Origin: JBMHDN01 sp049889355
GTDB lineage: Bacteria; Pseudomonadota; Alphaproteobacteria; Puniceispirillales; Puniceispirillaceae
DNA: 64,000 nt
Direction: 5' to 3'
Assembly: GCA_049889355.1 (NCBI GenBank)
Contig: JBMHDN010000009.1
Coordinates: 1 to 64,000, forward strand
How positions within the stretch are numbered: the stretch's first letter is position 1; each line of letters opens with the position of its first letter. The notes beneath the pieces are model-generated. The model was given only the letters and a program-made list of their open reading frames with translations, searched no databases and was not told the DNA's origin. Both the position numbers and the translations under genes were made by a program. Below are positions 1 through 8,426 of this stretch, one piece after another.

Positions 1-65
1 TGGATATAACAAGCCTCACACTGGCCACCTATCATCGCTTTTTTATGATGTTAGGGCGCTGTCAG

Positions 66-141
66 GCCCGGATAGCTCAGTTGGTAGAGCAGCGGATTGA
101 AAATCCGCGTGTCGGTGGTTCGAATCCGCCTCCGGGCACCA
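66..141 (+). tRNA. tRNA-Phe (GAA)
   Basis: The 76-nt cloverleaf includes an encoded CCA end. The acceptor stem GCCCGGA pairs with TCCGGGC. The D arm contains AGCTCAGTTGGTAGAGC. The anticodon stem GCGGA/TCCGC encloses a loop with anticodon GAA, and the T arm contains GGTTCGAATCC. The anticodon reads UUC/UUU, so this is phenylalanine tRNA. No integrase or duplicated tRNA 3' end is seen nearby, so there is no sign that it serves as an attachment site. The 65 bases to its left and the roughly 260 bases to its right hold no gene I can support. Confidence 0.97.
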
Positions 142-402
142 CTTTTCCCCAGATATTTGATGCAAATCAGCGGTTACATGCGCACCCTATAATTTAGGGT
201 CATAGATGTTTCTTACGCCTGCATTTTTCGTCATGCAGCTGGCGCGCGCTCTGCGTGCCCGATAGCGCACTACTGTTGAAGCGTGTATAATTATTCATTG
301 GGAACTTACATTTTTTGCTTGCCTATGGCTCTTAAAAAAGTCCCTATTAGACAGCCTCAAAAGACAGGAAATCTCAGCATAGATTAAAGGCGTGGTGGGG
401 AA

Positions 403-1998
403 GTGGAATACGATTTTATTGTTATTGGCGCAGGCTCTGCTGGCTGTGCAGTTGCGAACAGATTATCTGCATGCGGCAAATATCAGGTTGCTGTGCTTGA
501 GGCAGGTGGGCGCGATAGCTCGCCTTGGATCCATATCCCGATTGGCTATTTTAAAACGATGGGGAATCCAACAACAGATTGGTGTTATCACACTGAGCCA
601 GATCCAGGCCTGAATGGCCGATCGATTCCTTGGCCGCGTGGCAAGGTGTTGGGCGGCAGCAGTTCTATTAACGGCTTGCTCTATGTCAGAGGTCAGGCGC
701 AGGATTTTGACCAGTGGCGCCAGATGGGCAATGTTGGCTGGGGCTGGGAAGATGTGCTGCCATATTTCAAACGATCTGAAAATTGGGAAGGCGGCGGCTC
801 TGAGGTAAGAGGAGAAGGTGGACCGCTCCAGGTCTCTCATGGGCGCGTTAAACGCGATATTATTGATGCCTGGGTTGATGCGGCTGTTGAGGCTGGCTAC
901 AAGCGCAATGATGATTATAATGGTGCGGATCAAGAAGGCGCAGGTCATTTCCAGATGACCATGCGTGATGGGCGTCGCTGTTCCTCTGCAAAAGCCTATC
1001 TTGCGCCAGCTAAGAAGCGCAAGAATCTCCATATCATCACCTCTGCCTATACTCAAAAAATCATTTTTGAAGGCAAGGTTGCGGTTGGGGTGGATGTTAA
1101 AATAAACGGCATTTTGCAGCGGATAAAGGCCCGCCGGGAAATTATATTGAGCGCAGGTGCACTTGGCTCTCCTCATCTTTTGATGCTTTCTGGCATTGGC
1201 CCAGCTGATGAGCTTGGTGCCCATGGTATTGAGATGGTGCATGAATTAAAGGGGGTCGGGAAAAATCTGCAAGATCACTTACAAGCGCGCCCTGTTTACA
1301 AATGCACAGCCTCCACTATCAATACCGAAACGCGCAATCTGTTTCAGAAAATGGGTATCGCCCTTGAATATGCGCTGCGCCGTAGCGGCCCCATGGCGAT
1401 GGCAGCATCGCTTGGTACGGCTTTTTTTAAGACTAAGCCTGAGCTTGAAACGCCAGATATTCAGTTTCACCTCCAGCCTTTCAGCGCCACACGTCCAGCA
1501 GACGGGCCGCATAAATTCTCGGCCTTTACCGCCTCTGTGCTCCAGCTTCGCCCTGAGAGCACAGGCGAGCTGAAATTAGCTTCTGCTCATCCTGAGGATT
1601 ATCTGAAAATCTATCCAAATTACCTGGCAACCAAGACGGATTGCGATACGCTGGTTGAAGGCATTCGAATCGCGCGTAAAATCTGCAACACCTCTCCGGT
1701 GAAAGAGATGATCACCGCTGAATTTTCACCAGGTGATACGGTTGGTGATGATTATGATGGGTTGCTCAATTGGGCACGCAACAACTCGACCACCATCTAT
1801 CACCCCACAGGCACCTGCAAGATGGGCATAGATGAAATGGCTGTTGTCTCGCCTCAGCTAAAGGTGAGAGGCGTTGAAGGCCTGCGTGTTGCGGATGCAT
1901 CTATCATGCCGATTATTACATCTGGCAATACAAATGCACCGGCTATCATGATCGGCGAAAAGGTCTCTGATATGGTTTTGCAGGATGCAAAATTATAG
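403..1998 (+). CDS. GMC-family FAD-dependent alcohol/choline dehydrogenase
   Basis: This is a 531-residue flavoenzyme of the glucose-methanol-choline oxidoreductase family, which oxidises primary alcohols such as choline or alkanols to aldehydes. An N-terminal Rossmann motif IGAGSAGC lies near residues 8-15. The GMC signature 1 region RGKVLGGSSSING lies near residues 79-91, and signature 2 is GALGSPHLLMLSGIGP. The active-site pair is His467 (HPTGTCKMG) and an Asn in SGNTNAP near residue 511. The start is a GTG preceded by a purine-rich GGTGGGGAA. A TRAP importer follows 180 bp downstream on the same strand and could supply the alcohol, but that link is inference. The length is normal for the family; the substrate cannot be told from sequence. 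Confidence 0.9.
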   Translation: MEYDFIVIGAGSAGCAVANRLSACGKYQVAVLEAGGRDSSPWIHIPIGYFKTMGNPTTDWCYHTEPDPGLNGRSIPWPRGKVLGGSSSINGLLYVRGQAQDFDQWRQMGNVGWGWEDVLPYFKRSENWEGGGSEVRGEGGPLQVSHGRVKRDIIDAWVDAAVEAGYKRNDDYNGADQEGAGHFQMTMRDGRRCSSAKAYLAPAKKRKNLHIITSAYTQKIIFEGKVAVGVDVKINGILQRIKARREIILSAGALGSPHLLMLSGIGPADELGAHGIEMVHELKGVGKNLQDHLQARPVYKCTASTINTETRNLFQKMGIALEYALRRSGPMAMAASLGTAFFKTKPELETPDIQFHLQPFSATRPADGPHKFSAFTASVLQLRPESTGELKLASAHPEDYLKIYPNYLATKTDCDTLVEGIRIARKICNTSPVKEMITAEFSPGDTVGDDYDGLLNWARNNSTTIYHPTGTCKMGIDEMAVVSPQLKVRGVEGLRVADASIMPIITSGNTNAPAIMIGEKVSDMVLQDAKL

Positions 1999-2181
1999 AA
2001 TAGATTTCAGAAAATGTAAGCAAAGTTTTCACTAAATATCATAATGCTGAAAAGATTGCTTGGCCTGTTACCTAATTGTAAAAATTTTTTTCATTTTGCC
2101 GCCTTTAATCTTTGACAGTTGCGGTTAGTTGGTGTGGAGTTATTCAGGACTATCCAACTAAATCAACAAGGGGAGGATTTT

Positions 2182-3414
2182 ATGGGTATTTTTGATCGCG
2201 TAAAAGGCGTTTCACGTCGCGATTTCTTCAAAATTGCTGGTACATATGGCATGAGCTCTACGTTACTGGCAGCTGGCGGTGTCGGTGGTGCATTAACCGC
2301 ATCAGGTCTCGCTCAAGCGGCGGAATCAACCTATAACCGTCGTTATGCAAAGTCAGCAAAGCATGAGCTTAAGTTTGGTGCAGCTGGTTTTAACCAGACC
2401 AACCTGCTGATTGAACGTGCTGGTTGTCTGGAATTTGTGCGTGACCTTGAAGAGCGTACAGATGGCGAAATTCGTATTGAATTTATTGGTAATAACCAGA
2501 TTTGTGGTCAGCTTTCTTGTGTTGAAAAAGCACAGCAGGGTATCGTTGATATCTATGCCGCTTCAACGCAGAACTCAGCTGGCGGCGCGCCATATCTAAA
2601 CGTGCTGGACTATGCTTACATGTTCCGTTCACGTGCAGACCAGTATCATTTCATGTATTCACCAGCTTCACAGCGTATTCTGCGTGATCCGTTTGAAAAG
2701 ATGCATGGCCTGAAGTTCTTGTTCACACATGCAGAATTGCGTGGCATCCAGCTGGGTCTGGCATGGGAAGACAAAGACACTGTGACTTCTGTTGAACAGC
2801 TTGCTGGCACAAAGAACCGCGTGACAGGCACACAGCTTGGCCGTATCGCGATGCAGGCACTGAACCTCAACCCTGTGCCTGTGGCCTGGGAAGAGACACT
2901 TGATGGTCTGAAGCAAGGCCTGATCGATGGTGCTGAAACATGGGCGTCAGCTGTGGCTTATGCCAACATGTCACCTGTTGTGTCTCAGTGTGTTGATTTG
3001 CGCTTCTTCTGTGGTACCGAGCATACAGCAATGTCTGCATCAAGCTTTGATAAGCTTGGCGGTGAGCTGCAGGATGCGGTGATGGAAGCATCTTACCTGA
3101 CACAGGTACATGTACAGGCAGCAAACGAAGCTGCGCTGGCCAACACCGTTGGTTTCACACATCCACACCAGGGTCCAGACACAATCTTTGCTAAGAACAA
3201 TGTGCGTGTGGCTTCTCTGTCTGATGCTGAAATCCGCAAGGCTGAAGAAATGTGTTCACCTGAATTCCAGCCACAATTGTGGGAAGAATGGCGTGAGCGT
3301 ATCAACGGCTGGGCCGGTGGTATCGATACTTATCAGGAAATCTATGATGAAGTACGTACCAACCAGCATACATTGGCTGAAAATGTTGAGCCTCGCCGCT
3401 GGTGGAAAGGCTAA
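2182..3414 (+). CDS. dctP: TRAP transporter substrate-binding protein (DctP type)
   Basis: This is the periplasmic binding protein of a tripartite ATP-independent importer, 410 residues long. The start at 2182 is chosen because AAGGGGAGGA lies just upstream. The N-terminus then gives a twin-arginine signal, SRRDFFK near residues 11-17, followed by a hydrophobic stretch ending in ASGLAQAAE. A longer reading from 2119 would bury this signal. The rest fits the DctP fold, with a middle block GTKNRVTGTQLGRIAMQAL and a later WEETLDGLKQGLIDGAE that match the substrate-clamp region. It is followed by a stem-loop and then by DctQ and DctM. Tat export is unusual for binding proteins but recurs in TRAP systems for organic acids and keto acids. 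The ligand is unknown; DHPS or a product of the neighbouring GMC enzyme are possibilities. Confidence 0.9.
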   Translation: MGIFDRVKGVSRRDFFKIAGTYGMSSTLLAAGGVGGALTASGLAQAAESTYNRRYAKSAKHELKFGAAGFNQTNLLIERAGCLEFVRDLEERTDGEIRIEFIGNNQICGQLSCVEKAQQGIVDIYAASTQNSAGGAPYLNVLDYAYMFRSRADQYHFMYSPASQRILRDPFEKMHGLKFLFTHAELRGIQLGLAWEDKDTVTSVEQLAGTKNRVTGTQLGRIAMQALNLNPVPVAWEETLDGLKQGLIDGAETWASAVAYANMSPVVSQCVDLRFFCGTEHTAMSASSFDKLGGELQDAVMEASYLTQVHVQAANEAALANTVGFTHPHQGPDTIFAKNNVRVASLSDAEIRKAEEMCSPEFQPQLWEEWRERINGWAGGIDTYQEIYDEVRTNQHTLAENVEPRRWWKG

Positions 3415-3441
3415 TCGCTTAGCCGTTCAAGAAACTTTAAG

Positions 3442-3465
3442 ATCAGCCTCATCTTTGAGGCTGAT
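3442..3465 (+). terminator. Intercistronic stem-loop after dctP
   Basis: ATCAGCCTCA (3442-3451) pairs perfectly with TGAGGCTGAT (3456-3465) around a TCTT loop and is followed by a T-rich tract. It sits between the binding-protein gene and the membrane components. It probably acts as a partial terminator or 3'-end stabiliser that keeps DctP mRNA in excess. Confidence 0.75.
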
Positions 3466-3533
3466 TCTTTATCTCTTGAAGAGATTTTTACCAATTTTCT
3501 TTGGTAATCAGATGACGAAGAGGGCAGTGTAGG

Positions 3534-4202
3534 GTGACTCTATTTTCGGATATTTTTCTTATATTAAAGAGCGTGATAGCGCAGGATCCATGGGCACTGA
3601 AAGCAGCGCTGAGAAGCGACGCGGCCTGGATTTTGGGGATTATTGTCGCATTCGGGTTCGGTGGGCTTATCTCCTTTGCCTATAAAAAATCTCGGTTTTT
3701 AGAACGCAACCTTGAGCGGACTTTTATGGTGGTGAGTTATCTGTCGATTGCCTTCATCATTTTCTGGGGCGTTATTGACCGGTTTATTTTCTCAAACCAA
3801 CAACCTTGGTCAACAACTGTCCCGCCGCTTTTGTTTATGATTATGGCTTGGTTTGGCGCGACCTATAATGTGAAATTGCGCTCGCATCTGAGCTTTAACG
3901 AATTTCGCAGCCGCATGGGACGCAAGGCACAATTTGCCTGCTTATGTTTGGATAATATATTGTGGATGAGCTTTGCGATTATTGTGCTGGTCACCACCAC
4001 AAGAGCGGTTGTGCTTTCAGCGTCAAATTTCCAAATTGTGCTTGGTACAGATAATGTCATGCAATGGTGGTTCTTGCTAACCGCGCCATTTGCCTTCCTG
4101 TTGATGGCAGCGCGCATCATTGAAAATTTCTTCGAAGATTTGGGGAACTATCGAACTGGGTCTCCTTTGCTTAAACAGACTGTGATCGGGGGAGATGCAT
4201 AA
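3534..4202 (+). CDS. dctQ: TRAP transporter small membrane subunit (DctQ)
   Basis: This 222-residue integral membrane protein has about four to five hydrophobic segments, for example IIVAFGFGGLISFA near the N-terminus and FLLTAPFAFLLMAAR near the C-terminus. Size, position between DctP and DctM, and the tryptophan- and phenylalanine-rich helices fit the DctQ family, whose members pair with the large permease. The start is GTG at 3534, with AGAGGGCAG about eight bases upstream. The stop codon overlaps the dctM start by one base (TAATG), so the two are translationally coupled. It is divergent in sequence, as DctQ proteins usually are. Confidence 0.82.
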   Translation: MTLFSDIFLILKSVIAQDPWALKAALRSDAAWILGIIVAFGFGGLISFAYKKSRFLERNLERTFMVVSYLSIAFIIFWGVIDRFIFSNQQPWSTTVPPLLFMIMAWFGATYNVKLRSHLSFNEFRSRMGRKAQFACLCLDNILWMSFAIIVLVTTTRAVVLSASNFQIVLGTDNVMQWWFLLTAPFAFLLMAARIIENFFEDLGNYRTGSPLLKQTVIGGDA

Positions 4203-5560
4203 TGTCTGATGGTTCTCTGATTACGTTAATCTCGTTAGGTGTCACCGGCTTATTTATGCTGGGTGTACCTGTTTTTCTTGTCATCGCCAGCTGGGTTGTC
4301 GGCTGTTCTTTTGTCCTAGGCCTGACCTTGGATAATATGGGCGCAGAATTATTGAATGTGTTTAATAAGGGTTTTGCGCTGCTTGCGATGCCTCTTTTCA
4401 TTCTGACTGGTGACCTGATCAACAAATCAGGCATTGCCCGGCGCTTATCTGATTTCGCTTATGCGTGTCTTGGCTGGCTGCGTGGCGGTTTGGCCATGGC
4501 TTCTTTGGGTGCATGTGGTCTGTTTGCCGCGATTTCCGGGTCGAACTCAGCGACAACAGCAACTATTGGCTCGATGCTTCATCCAGAAATGGTGAAAGGT
4601 GGATATGATGAGCGCTTTTCAGCAGCGACAGCTGCGGCTGGCGGCACGGTTGGGATTATTATCCCGCCTTCTATCATCTTTATCGTCTATGGGTTCTTGC
4701 TGAATCTCCCGATTTCAGATTTGTTTGTCGCGGGTATCTTGCCAGGTGCGTTGATGGTTATCGGTATGCAGCTGGCTTGTTGGTTGATTTGCCGCGCAAA
4801 TGGCTGGGGCTATCTGATTCAGTTTCAGTTTAACCGGGCGTTAAAGACAGCCTTTGGTGCATGGCTCGGGTTTTTTGCTATCGGGTTGGTTCTTTGGGGG
4901 ATTTACACAGGCAAATTCTCGCCTACCGAAGCAGCTGGCGTGACAGTTGGTTTTTGCGTCATTGCGGGTATTGGCAGCTGGTTTGCCAATCGGATCTTTA
5001 AATTCGACATGACACGTGACTGGCAGCAAAAATCCTATACAGAGATGCTGGTGGTTGAAGGGTTCACGCTGAAGGATCTGCCAGGCATCACCATGCGCTC
5101 GGCACAGATTACTGGTGTTCTGGCACCGCTTATTGCGATTTCAGTTGTGATGCAGCAGATTTTATCTCTGCTGGGTGCGCAGGTTGTGATCACCGATTTC
5201 CTGACCAGCATGGGTGGCTATTATCCTGTGTTATTTGCGGCTATGGCGATTGTATTTGTCTCAGGCATGGTGCTTGAATCCTTGCCGGTGACGATCATTC
5301 TGGCACCTATCTTGGCTCCTGTAGCGGCCAGTGTTGGTGTGGATCCGATCCACTTCTCAGTCATCTTCCTTGTGGGGGCCTCGATTGGTTTTATCACACC
5401 GCCTTATGGTCTGAATCTTTATGTGGCATCAGGGGTGACAGGTGTGCCGTATTTCAGGCTGCTTAGATACACCGTACCTTATCTGATTGCACTTATCTCT
5501 GTTTGGATATTGGTTGCGCTCACACCAGAGCTGGCCCTTATGATGTTGCCAAATAGATAA
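4202..5560 (+). CDS. dctM: TRAP transporter large permease subunit (DctM)
   Basis: This 452-residue polytopic inner-membrane protein of the DctM family forms the sodium- or proton-coupled channel of the TRAP system. Diagnostic stretches include LLAMPLFILTGDLINKSGIARRL, AAISGSNSATTATIGSMLHPEM and GGTVGIIIPPSIIFIVYG. Late in the protein a typical FITPPYGLNLYVASG loop appears. It completes the dctP-dctQ-dctM unit and ends just before a strong bidirectional terminator. It has an insertion of about 40 residues with charged character around residues 200-290, between membrane segments. Confidence 0.92.
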   Translation: MSDGSLITLISLGVTGLFMLGVPVFLVIASWVVGCSFVLGLTLDNMGAELLNVFNKGFALLAMPLFILTGDLINKSGIARRLSDFAYACLGWLRGGLAMASLGACGLFAAISGSNSATTATIGSMLHPEMVKGGYDERFSAATAAAGGTVGIIIPPSIIFIVYGFLLNLPISDLFVAGILPGALMVIGMQLACWLICRANGWGYLIQFQFNRALKTAFGAWLGFFAIGLVLWGIYTGKFSPTEAAGVTVGFCVIAGIGSWFANRIFKFDMTRDWQQKSYTEMLVVEGFTLKDLPGITMRSAQITGVLAPLIAISVVMQQILSLLGAQVVITDFLTSMGGYYPVLFAAMAIVFVSGMVLESLPVTIILAPILAPVAASVGVDPIHFSVIFLVGASIGFITPPYGLNLYVASGVTGVPYFRLLRYTVPYLIALISVWILVALTPELALMMLPNR

Positions 5561-5591
5561 GGGCTCAGCCCAATTACATGAACCAAAAAGA

Positions 5592-5621
5592 AAAGGCCTG
5601 AATCACCAGATTCAGGCCTTT
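5592..5621. terminator. Bidirectional rho-independent terminator
   Basis: AAAGGCCTGAATC (5592-5604) pairs perfectly with GATTCAGGCCTTT (5609-5621) around an ACCA tetraloop. A-rich sequence lies to the left and T-rich sequence to the right, so it can end transcription from the rightward TRAP operon and from the leftward zinc dehydrogenase gene. Confidence 0.9.
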
Positions 5622-5645
5622 ATCATTTTTATATGAAGAGCCGGA

Positions 5646-6680
5646 TTAGCCGGTAAAATCTGTAATTGCCGCAGTGCCAGGTGGTGTGGCCCCTTCCATG
5701 GCCCTCAGCTCAGCCGAAGCACCAGACAGGCTTATCTCGCGCGATACAAGTGGTGTTAAATCCACTTTATCCAGTTCAATCATTTCTAACAGGGAAGGGT
5801 ATTTCCAAGAGGGCATGCCACGGCTTCCGAAAAAGGACAGCTGCTTGCTATAGATCGCGCGCAGATTAATCGACATAAAGCCGTCTCCTGCTGGCATGCC
5901 GATATGCACATGACGCCCTAAATTGCGCAGACATTCTACAGATGCATTGGTGGTCTGTGAGATGCCAAGTGCTTCGACTGAAACATGCGCTCCGCCACCA
6001 GTGGCTTCCATGATAGCCTCGACCACATTATCTTTGGTTGCATTGATACAAACATCAGCGCCAAGCGATTTTGCATAAGCGAGTTTTTCATCTACCACAT
6101 CCACAGCGATGACACGCGCACCAAGCATTTTGGCGAGCAATAAAACAGATAGGCCAATCCCGCCTGTACCATGGACCGCTACCCACTCACCAATTCTCAC
6201 ATTGGCTCTGTCTGTCAGCGCATGCCAGGCTGTTGTAACTCGGCAGCCTAATCCAGCTGCCAATTTAGGCTCAATTTTAGATGGCAAATGAACCAGATTA
6301 TGATCAAAAGGCACGGCGATATATTGCGCATAAGCACCTGGCATGCCAAAGCCAGGGGTCAGCGCGCTGTTGCAGCTATTCGAAAAGCCAGTCTGGCAAG
6401 AGGTGCAAGTCCCGCAGCCAAGAATGAAAGGGGCAATGAGCCTATCGCCTATTTTGTGCTGTGCTTCTTTGCCGGCCTCAACAACGACACCGCAATATTC
6501 ATGGCCCAGAATATCGCCAGGCTTCACCTTGGGGTGCTCACCAGACCAGCCATGAAAATCTGACCGGCATACACCGCAGGCCAGCAGCTCTAAGACCACA
6601 CCATTTTCTGGGCATTGTGGGTCAGCAACGGTTTCAATAGATAAATCTTCTTTGAATTTGGTAATGCGTGCGGCTTTCAT
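5646..6680 (-). CDS. Zinc-dependent medium-chain alcohol dehydrogenase
   Basis: This is a 344-residue MDR-family oxidoreductase. It has the catalytic zinc block CGVCRSDFHGW and GHEYCGVVVEAG, the four-cysteine structural zinc loop CGTCTSCQTGFSNSC, and a nucleotide-binding stretch GTGGIGLSVLLLAKMLGARVIAVD. An aspartate at the end of the second strand points to NAD rather than NADP. It lies downstream of the sulfonate operon on the same strand but is separated from it by a terminator and about 230 bp, so it probably has its own promoter. A role in the same pathway, for instance DHPS or another diol, is possible but only inferred from position. Confidence 0.88.
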   Translation of the reverse strand: MKAARITKFKEDLSIETVADPQCPENGVVLELLACGVCRSDFHGWSGEHPKVKPGDILGHEYCGVVVEAGKEAQHKIGDRLIAPFILGCGTCTSCQTGFSNSCNSALTPGFGMPGAYAQYIAVPFDHNLVHLPSKIEPKLAAGLGCRVTTAWHALTDRANVRIGEWVAVHGTGGIGLSVLLLAKMLGARVIAVDVVDEKLAYAKSLGADVCINATKDNVVEAIMEATGGGAHVSVEALGISQTTNASVECLRNLGRHVHIGMPAGDGFMSINLRAIYSKQLSFFGSRGMPSWKYPSLLEMIELDKVDLTPLVSREISLSGASAELRAMEGATPPGTAAITDFTG

Positions 6681-6851
6681 CTCTTTATAAACCTCAGGCT
6701 AGAATTGGGTTGATGTGTCAACATCTCTTTACCTGATAAGCCTATAAGTGTTGCAAAGGAGGGTCAAAGGGCAATTATTTTCAGTTTTTGTAATTATTTC
6801 TTACAAAGCTGGCGAAACCAGCCTGAAAAAGCAGCATCTGTGCCTGCAGTA

Positions 6852-6878
6852 AAAAACGCCCCAAATAGGGGCGTTTTT
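6852..6878 (-). terminator. Rho-independent terminator of the suy/hps operon
   Basis: AAAAACGCCCC (6852-6862) pairs with GGGGCGTTTTT (6868-6878) around an AAATA loop. Read on the minus strand it ends in a run of T, directly after the suyB stop codon, so it should end the leftward hpsN-suyB transcript. Confidence 0.9.
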
Positions 6879-6912
6879 CTGAGTGCTATGCCGTATCTAG
6901 GCAGAAGATGGT

Positions 6913-8097
6913 TTAGGCACTGCGATAGAGTTTGGTCATCACAAACTCTTTGTGTCCAAGGGCTTCAGCTGCCGTGATCCGGCCATTTGCAGTGCGACGG
7001 ATATTTTCAATCAGCGCATCACCAGCTTCATCAATGGTCATCTCGCGCCGCAGGACACCTGAGACATCCACATCCACATGTTCGCCCATGGTGCGCACAG
7101 TGCGCGGATTGCCGGTGATTTTAATCACTGGCACAATAGGGTTGCCGACCACATTGCCTTGACCTGTCGGGAAGGTGTGCACGACATACCCAGCCGCCGC
7201 CATCAGCGTAACACATTCCGCTGCTGCAGAAGAGGTATCCATGAAATAGAGGCCCTTGCCTTTTTCAGGTGCTTCTGCCGGGCCAAGCGCATCAATATAG
7301 GTCGATGTGCGGCCAATTTTCTCAAGATTACCAAGAGCCTTTTCCTCAATGGTGGTAAGCCCACCCAGAATATTGCCTTTTGTTGGCTGAGAATCTGACA
7401 AATCAGACGTTTTGAACGGCTCAATCACCTCATCTTGATAGGCTTGGAAGATTTGCATGAACTTCTCGCCAGCTTCAGGGGTGGCTGCACGTGCGCGGCA
7501 CAAATGCTCTGCACCTGTGATTTCAGATGTTTCACCAAACACGCCATAAATACCTTTTGGTAGCAGCTTGTCATACATATTCCCGACTGTCGGGCAGGAA
7601 GACAGGCCTGTTGTGGTATCGCTTTCACCACATTTGGTCGATACCCACAGCTCAGAAATATCGCATTCCTCACGCTGATATTCGCTGGTGAGATGTACAA
7701 ATTCCTTGGCCTTGCGCGAGGCAGCGGCAATGGTGTTGATATCGCCGTTTTGCTCAATGGAAAAACCAGCAACAGGCTTGCCTGTTTTGGCGATGCCATC
7801 GACGATTTTCTGAGTCCAGTCAGGCTCAATACCGATCACCACACAAGCGGCCACATTCGGGTTAGACCCTGTACCGATCATGGTGCGGAAATGCAGTTCC
7901 AAATCCTCACCAAATTGCAAACGGCCATAGGCATGCGGCAAAGCCATCGTGCCTTGAATATTATTCGCTACAGCTTCACAGGCTGCGTTGGAAATGTCAT
8001 CTACAGGCAGGATAACAACGTGGTTGCGTACGCCGACACGGCCATTTTCACGGCGATATCCGAAGAAAGAAAGATTAGAATTCAATGAATCAGGCAT
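6913..8097 (-). CDS. suyB: Probable (R)-sulfolactate sulfo-lyase large subunit (SuyB)
   Basis: This 394-residue protein is the UxaA-C-type catalytic subunit. In the SuyAB enzyme it is known to cleave (R)-3-sulfolactate to pyruvate and sulfite using an iron cofactor. Family marks are GYRRENGRVGVRNHV at the N-terminus, the cysteine-bearing STKCGESDTTTG, CPTVGN, and GNPIVPVIKITGNP near the end. In altronate and galactarate dehydratases both domains lie in one longer chain; a split pair with a SAF-domain partner about 96 residues long is the SuyAB arrangement. The gene follows suyA by 10 bp and shares its operon with HpsN, SDR and ADH genes. An altronate-like dehydratase cannot be ruled out by sequence reading alone, but the context argues for sulfolactate. 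Confidence 0.85.
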   Translation of the reverse strand: MPDSLNSNLSFFGYRRENGRVGVRNHVVILPVDDISNAACEAVANNIQGTMALPHAYGRLQFGEDLELHFRTMIGTGSNPNVAACVVIGIEPDWTQKIVDGIAKTGKPVAGFSIEQNGDINTIAAASRKAKEFVHLTSEYQREECDISELWVSTKCGESDTTTGLSSCPTVGNMYDKLLPKGIYGVFGETSEITGAEHLCRARAATPEAGEKFMQIFQAYQDEVIEPFKTSDLSDSQPTKGNILGGLTTIEEKALGNLEKIGRTSTYIDALGPAEAPEKGKGLYFMDTSSAAAECVTLMAAAGYVVHTFPTGQGNVVGNPIVPVIKITGNPRTVRTMGEHVDVDVSGVLRREMTIDEAGDALIENIRRTANGRITAAEALGHKEFVMTKLYRSA

Positions 8098-8107
8098 GTT
8101 CAGGTTC

Positions 8108-8398
8108 CTACCAGCGCTTGGTTTTCAGATTGTGAGTGTGGATATGCTCGCCTTTTTTGGCAGGGGCAATAATACGGCCGATATCCTGACCATATTTAAT
8201 AACGGTATCCCCTTCTGCGAAATCTTGTAAGGCCACCTTATGGCCGATTGGCACATCATGGCCGCATTCCAGACGGAAGTCGGTGTTGTTTTCGGTCACA
8301 ACACACAACATATCGGTGCCAGCCTTTAAATCTTCAACGACAACAACACCAACATTGTCACCATCATGGTGGACCAATAATTGTGGGGTCTCTGACAT
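8108..8398 (-). CDS. suyA: Probable (R)-sulfolactate sulfo-lyase small subunit (SuyA)
   Basis: This 96-residue protein corresponds to the N-terminal SAF domain of the UxaA family. It starts LLVHHDGDNVGVVVVEDL, has the internal IGHKVALQDFAEGDTVIKYG typical of this domain, and ends with HTHNLKTKRW. Split small subunits of this length are characteristic of sulfolactate sulfo-lyase and some altronate-type dehydratases. GAGGAGAAAAACC lies just upstream of the ATG. The protein should pair with SuyB in the cytoplasm and complete DHPS or sulfolactate breakdown. Confidence 0.86.
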   Translation of the reverse strand: MSETPQLLVHHDGDNVGVVVVEDLKAGTDMLCVVTENNTDFRLECGHDVPIGHKVALQDFAEGDTVIKYGQDIGRIIAPAKKGEHIHTHNLKTKRW

Positions 8399-8426
8399 GG
8401 TTTTTCTCCTCTTTTTTGGCTTGGAA

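Noticed and set aside
66..141. tRNA-Phe as an integration site of a mobile element
   Set aside because: No integrase, no duplicated tRNA end and no compositional break nearby.
463..1242. Long open frame on the minus strand opposite the GMC gene
   Set aside because: It lies fully inside a gene with complete family motifs, shows no domain-like pattern and has no ribosome site.
6913..8398. Altronate dehydratase UxaA
   Set aside because: Altronate and galactarate enzymes are usually one longer chain with uronate genes nearby; here the domains are split and sit with HpsN. Not fully excluded.
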